DNA from: Clostridiales bacterium
GTDB taxonomy: Bacteria; Bacillota; Clostridia; Peptostreptococcales; JAAYPU01
Length of the DNA stretch: 17,110 bases
NCBI GenBank assembly: GCA_012519645.1
Contig: JAAYPU010000412.1
Coordinates: 1 to 17,110 of the forward strand
Reading direction: 5' to 3'
In this document: one piece after another, positions 14,111-17,110 of the stretch
Layout: every line of letters starts with the position of its first letter
Position numbering within the stretch: position 1 is the stretch's first letter
Position numbers and translations under genes: made by a program
The notes under the pieces: model-generated
What the model was told of the DNA's origin: nothing
Databases searched by the model: none
Seen by the model: the letters and a program-made list of their open reading frames with translations, nothing else

Positions 14111-14479
14111 GTGTTGAATTCAGAATTGTTATTAAGCTGGCTTAAAATCATTGCAGCACTTCCCATTGTTTTACTCCTTGCCTATATTTCAATGAAGCTC
14201 AGCAGAAGCTACATGAGCAATTTTAAAAAAGGCATGTTTATGAAAGTCATTGAAACTATCCCGGTATATCATAAATCTGCAGTAAGCATTGTACAAATAG
14301 GCACAAAGTATTTTGTTTTGGGAGTTTCTGAGCAAGGGATGCAGATCATTACCGAGTTGACGGAAAAAGAAATGGATGAAATGAAAGCTCAAAGCAAAAC
14401 ACAGCAACATTTTAATTCCAATGCTTTATCAAAGTTAATGACGGGTTTGAAAGACAAAAAAGATTGGAGACAAAAATAG
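14111..14479 (+). CDS. fliO: Flagellar export-gate assembly protein FliO
   Basis: FliO (called FliZ in Bacillus) aids assembly of the FliP ring of the export gate. The 122-residue protein has one N-terminal membrane helix (about 8-28), then the typical cytoplasmic segment with ETIPVYHKSAVSIVQIGTKY and the FVLGVSEQGMQIITEL strand pair. The start is non-ATG: GTG at 14111 or TTG at 14114, with GGAGTGAG at 14101-14108 as ribosome site. Either fits; the spacing does not decide. fliP begins immediately after the stop. The family is weakly conserved, but position and pattern are clear. Confidence 0.9.
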   Translation: MLNSELLLSWLKIIAALPIVLLLAYISMKLSRSYMSNFKKGMFMKVIETIPVYHKSAVSIVQIGTKYFVLGVSEQGMQIITELTEKEMDEMKAQSKTQQHFNSNALSKLMTGLKDKKDWRQK

Positions 14480-15244
14480 ATGAAAAGAAGAGCCTGTATT
14501 TTAATATTTATCATTGCTGTAATTATCATATCCACATCTGCAGCTTATGGAGAGACCTTTGAAATTCCCATTCCAAAAATAGGAATAGATGTGGGAGAGG
14601 CAGAAACGCCGGAGGATTACGTTAATGGAATTAAAATATTAGTCTTACTGACTGTTCTGACCCTAGTGCCTTCCATACTTATGCTGATGACTTCATTTAC
14701 AAGGATCGTAATTGTTTTGTCTTTTATGAGGAATGCCTTAAATACCCAACAGGCACCTCCAAATCAAGTATTGCTTGGACTGGCTATATTCCTGACTATT
14801 TTTATTATGAGACCTGTTTATACTGATGTAATGGTAAATGCCATAAATCCATATTTAGCAGGTGAAATAACACAGGAAGAGGCCATTGATACCGGCTCTG
14901 TGCCAATAAAAACCTTTATGCTAAGTCAAACAAGAGAAAAAGACCTTGCTTTGTTTTATGATCTTTCAGAGGAACAACCTCCGACAGAGAGAATGGATAC
15001 GCCCTTTACTGTTTTAATTCCGGCCTTTGTTATAAGCGAATTAAAAACAGCATTTCAAATGGGCTTTATGATTTTTATGCCTTTTATCATTATTGATTTG
15101 GTTGTTGCGAGTATACTCATGGCAATGGGGATGTTTATGCTGCCTCCGGTAATGATATCATTGCCATTTAAACTGCTGCTGTTTGTTATGGTGGATGGAT
15201 GGTACCTATTGGTTAAATCTCTTGTAGAAAGCTTTGTTAGGTGA
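14480..15244 (+). CDS. fliP: Flagellar export-gate protein FliP
   Basis: FliP is the main subunit of the helical export channel core (FliP5Q4R1). The 254-residue product has a cleavable-type signal sequence (about 1-24, ending SAAYG) as expected for FliP. Then come the conserved blocks TSFTRIVIVLSFMRNALNTQ and PPNQVLLGLAIFLTIFIMRP. The C-terminal pair of membrane segments carries FVISELKTAFQMGFMIFMPF and MGMFMLPPVMISLPFKLLLF. It starts right at the fliO stop, with GGAG at 14466-14469. fliQ follows after five bases. Confidence 0.98.
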   Translation: MKRRACILIFIIAVIIISTSAAYGETFEIPIPKIGIDVGEAETPEDYVNGIKILVLLTVLTLVPSILMLMTSFTRIVIVLSFMRNALNTQQAPPNQVLLGLAIFLTIFIMRPVYTDVMVNAINPYLAGEITQEEAIDTGSVPIKTFMLSQTREKDLALFYDLSEEQPPTERMDTPFTVLIPAFVISELKTAFQMGFMIFMPFIIIDLVVASILMAMGMFMLPPVMISLPFKLLLFVMVDGWYLLVKSLVESFVR

Positions 15245-15249
15245 TGATT

Positions 15250-15519
15250 ATGAGTCAATCGATGATAATAGGAATAGCAAGAGATGCAATTATGACAGTT
15301 ATCTATATTGCTGGGCCCATTATGGCTGTAGCACTAATCGTGGGACTTATTGTAAGTATTTTGCAGGCTACCACGCAGATCCAGGAGCAAACTCTCACTT
15401 TTGTTCCTAAGATTCTTGCGGTGCTCATTTTCATTCTGCTAATGGCACCTTTCATTATGAGCAAGCTGACAGATTTCACTACTGAGATGTTTTCAAATGT
15501 CTCAAACATACTTAGGTAA
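15250..15519 (+). CDS. fliQ: Flagellar export-gate protein FliQ
   Basis: FliQ wraps the FliP-FliR core of the export gate. From the ATG at 15250 it has 89 residues, the family standard, with two membrane hairpin segments (about 16-38 and 52-72) joined by the conserved QATTQIQEQTLTFVPK loop. In-frame GTG at 15241 and ATG at 15244 would add two or three residues, but they overlap the fliP stop and the TTAGGTGA site at 15236-15243. That site fits the 15250 start best. Confidence 0.96.
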   Translation: MSQSMIIGIARDAIMTVIYIAGPIMAVALIVGLIVSILQATTQIQEQTLTFVPKILAVLIFILLMAPFIMSKLTDFTTEMFSNVSNILR

Positions 15520-15524
15520 AATAT

Positions 15525-16283
15525 ATGAATATATTGGATGTAGAATTTTTTTTATTGATATTTATGAGAATTACAAGTTTTTTTGTAGCCGGACCTTTCT
15601 TTTCAATGAGGGGCATACCGACTATTATGAAAATAGGTTTTTCATTTGCCATAACGGTTATTTTATACTTTACCGCACCTGAAATAATCCTGGATATAAA
15701 TACCCCCATGATTTTTTATTTGCTGCTTATAAAAGAAGTGCTGGTAGGGTTAACTTTAGGCTTTATAACTAATCTTGTTTTTATATCCATACAAATGGCC
15801 GGTCAGCTTACAGATATTCAAGTAGGATTCTCAATGTCTGCAATGTTCGACCCTGTTTCCCAAAGCAGCGTATCTATATTTGGAAGACTTTATAATTGGA
15901 TAGGAGTAGTACTGTTTTTTACATTAAATGGACATTATTTTTTACTGTATTTTCTTGCAGAAAGTTTTCGCATTGCCCCATTAGGACTTGCTAATATCAG
16001 CGGAATAGGCATGGAATATATGATTACTTTTTTCTCAAGAAATTTTTTAATTGCATTTCAAATGAGTATTCCTATCGTTTTAATGATATTTATGACTGAT
16101 GTTATTATGGGATTTATTGCGAGAACTGTACCGCAGCTCAACATTTTTATTTTCGGATTGCCATTGAAGGCATTAGTTGGATTGTTGGCTTTTGTCGTTC
16201 TGCTGCCTCAGATAGTAAGTATGATGATAGGTGTATTTGAAGATATACCTTCTACATTGAATAAAATAATTCAACTACTTTGA
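15525..16283 (+). CDS. fliR: Flagellar export-gate protein FliR
   Basis: FliR completes the FliPQR channel and contacts FlhB. The 252-residue hydrophobic protein shows about six membrane segments. Conserved blocks include GPFFSMRGIPTIMKIGFSF, GLTLGFITNLVFISIQMAGQ with DIQVGFSMSAMFDP, and LPLKALVGLLAF near the end. Only a weak TTAGGT site precedes the ATG, in the end of fliQ. In some Clostridium species FliR and FlhB are one fused protein; here a TGA ends FliR at 16281-16283 and flhB begins in a different frame, overlapping by a base. Confidence 0.96.
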   Translation: MNILDVEFFLLIFMRITSFFVAGPFFSMRGIPTIMKIGFSFAITVILYFTAPEIILDINTPMIFYLLLIKEVLVGLTLGFITNLVFISIQMAGQLTDIQVGFSMSAMFDPVSQSSVSIFGRLYNWIGVVLFFTLNGHYFLLYFLAESFRIAPLGLANISGIGMEYMITFFSRNFLIAFQMSIPIVLMIFMTDVIMGFIARTVPQLNIFIFGLPLKALVGLLAFVVLLPQIVSMMIGVFEDIPSTLNKIIQLL

Positions 16284-17110
16284 TGAATGGAGAATTCCTT
16301 TCGATGATTTATGTATTACCTCTTGTTATAATGCTACTTATGCTTTATACAAAAAGAAGCTTATATTATGTACCGGTCTTCGGAGCAGCAGATAGCAGCT
16401 ATGTACCATCATGGGAAGAATACCTATGTTATTTTGCTGACGAAGGAGAAAAAACCGAGCAGCCGACAGGCAGAAAACTTCACGAGACCAGAAAAAAAGG
16501 ACAGGTTGTAAAGAGCCCTGATTTAAATGCTGCTATTATTCTGTTGATTTGTGCCATGCTTATGATAATTGCCGGAGAATACTCTTTTAAAGAAATATAT
16601 CGGTTTATATATAAATGTTTTTCGGATTATGTCAATTACGCTGTATCTATAGACAATATAAGGAATTTGATCCTTTTCTATATTTTTTAGTTTTTAAAAA
16701 TAGTAGGCATAACCTTCGCTGTGGTTTTGGTTATTGGTATAGTGGCGAATTTAGTTCAGTCAGGATTTGTATTCTCTGTAGACCCTCTAAAACCAAACAT
16801 AAATAAATTGAATCCAATTGAGGGTTTCAAGAATATATTTTCAAAACGTGCCATATTCAATCTTCTAAAAACACTAATGAAATTTGTTTTGATAGGATTT
16901 GTTGCTTATACATTTATAAGAGACAACATCGATAAAATATTGATTGCCTCAGCCGTAGGAGTTTATGAATTGTTTCCTTTCGTAAAAGATGTGCTTTTTC
17001 AATTGGTTATACGAGTTGTAGCTATTATGGTAGTATTGGGGATTATAGACTATATATATCAAAGATACGATTACAGAAAGCGTTTAAGAATGACAAAACA
17101 AGAAGTAAAG
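16283..17110 (+). pseudogene. flhB: flhB with in-frame TAG, 3' end beyond window
   Basis: FlhB is the gate protein whose self-cleaving C-terminal domain sets substrate specificity. From ATG 16283 the frame runs 135 codons to TAG at 16688-16690, then stays open in the same frame to the window end (276 codons in all). Before the TAG: FADEGEKTEQPTGRKLHETR (51-70) and the first canonical membrane helix. After it come FLKIVGITF, NLVQSGFVFSVDPLKP, INKLNPIEGFKNIFSKR and RKRLRMTKQEVK, unmistakably FlhB. No base is gained or lost, so one substitution would explain it. No start codon with a ribosome site lies just after the stop. Residues before GEKTE number 54, about 43 more than usual, and include a hydrophobic stretch (8-22). 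ATG 16304 with TGGAGAA upstream is an alternative start. The NPTH cleavage motif would lie beyond the end. Alternatives are sequencing error or TAG read-through. Confidence 0.85.

Noticed and set aside
16681..16700. A frameshift or slippery site in flhB at the T6 and A5 runs
   Set aside because: The frame is the same on both sides of the stop, so a shift is not needed; only two compensating indels would mimic this.

Overview
The window is a low-GC stretch of a Clostridia-type (anaerobic, Gram-positive Firmicute) chromosome. It is almost entirely one flagellar biogenesis locus read on the + strand. The gene order and set support this: fliS, then flgB-flgC-fliE-fliF-fliG-fliH-fliI-fliJ-fliK-flgD, a 'flagellar operon protein' of the TIGR02530 type, two flgE-type hook genes, then flbD-motA-motB-fliL-fliO-fliP-fliQ-fliR-flhB. 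Short spacers, frequent stop/start overlaps, AGGAGG ribosome sites and some GTG/TTG starts fit this group. The genus cannot be read from the sequence.

Layout. 17-385 is fliS, the end of an upstream late-flagellar cluster. 386-706 is non-coding: a 13-bp hairpin, a heptamer repeat, a Spo0A-box-like site and a Rho-independent terminator. 707-9679 encodes the rod base, MS ring, switch base FliG, the export ATPase complex (FliH, FliI, FliJ), hook-length control (FliK), the hook cap (FlgD) and the TIGR02530-type protein. 9678-11808 holds two hook paralogs. Each is preceded by a nearly identical two-hairpin element, 29 of 29 bases identical over its first arm. 11855-14096 encodes FlbD, the MotA/MotB stator and FliL. 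14111-17110 encodes the export gate FliO, FliP, FliQ, FliR and the first part of FlhB.

How the genes work together. FliF forms the membrane ring on which FliG (torque) and the export gate FliPQR-FlhB sit. FliHIJ feed substrates to the gate. FlgB, FlgC and FliE start the rod, FlgD caps the growing hook of FlgE, and FliK with FlhB switches export to late substrates, including the flagellin chaperoned by FliS. MotAB with FliL drives rotation.

Two things stand out. First, flhB carries an in-frame TAG at 16688-16690 although the reading frame on both sides is clearly FlhB, and it has an N-terminal extension of about 43 residues. Second, the duplicated RNA-like element before both hook genes displays an anti-Shine-Dalgarno sequence (CCTCCTT) that can pair with the ribosome site of the hook gene just downstream, and it carries four GGA triplets per copy. 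I could not assign it to a known RNA family.
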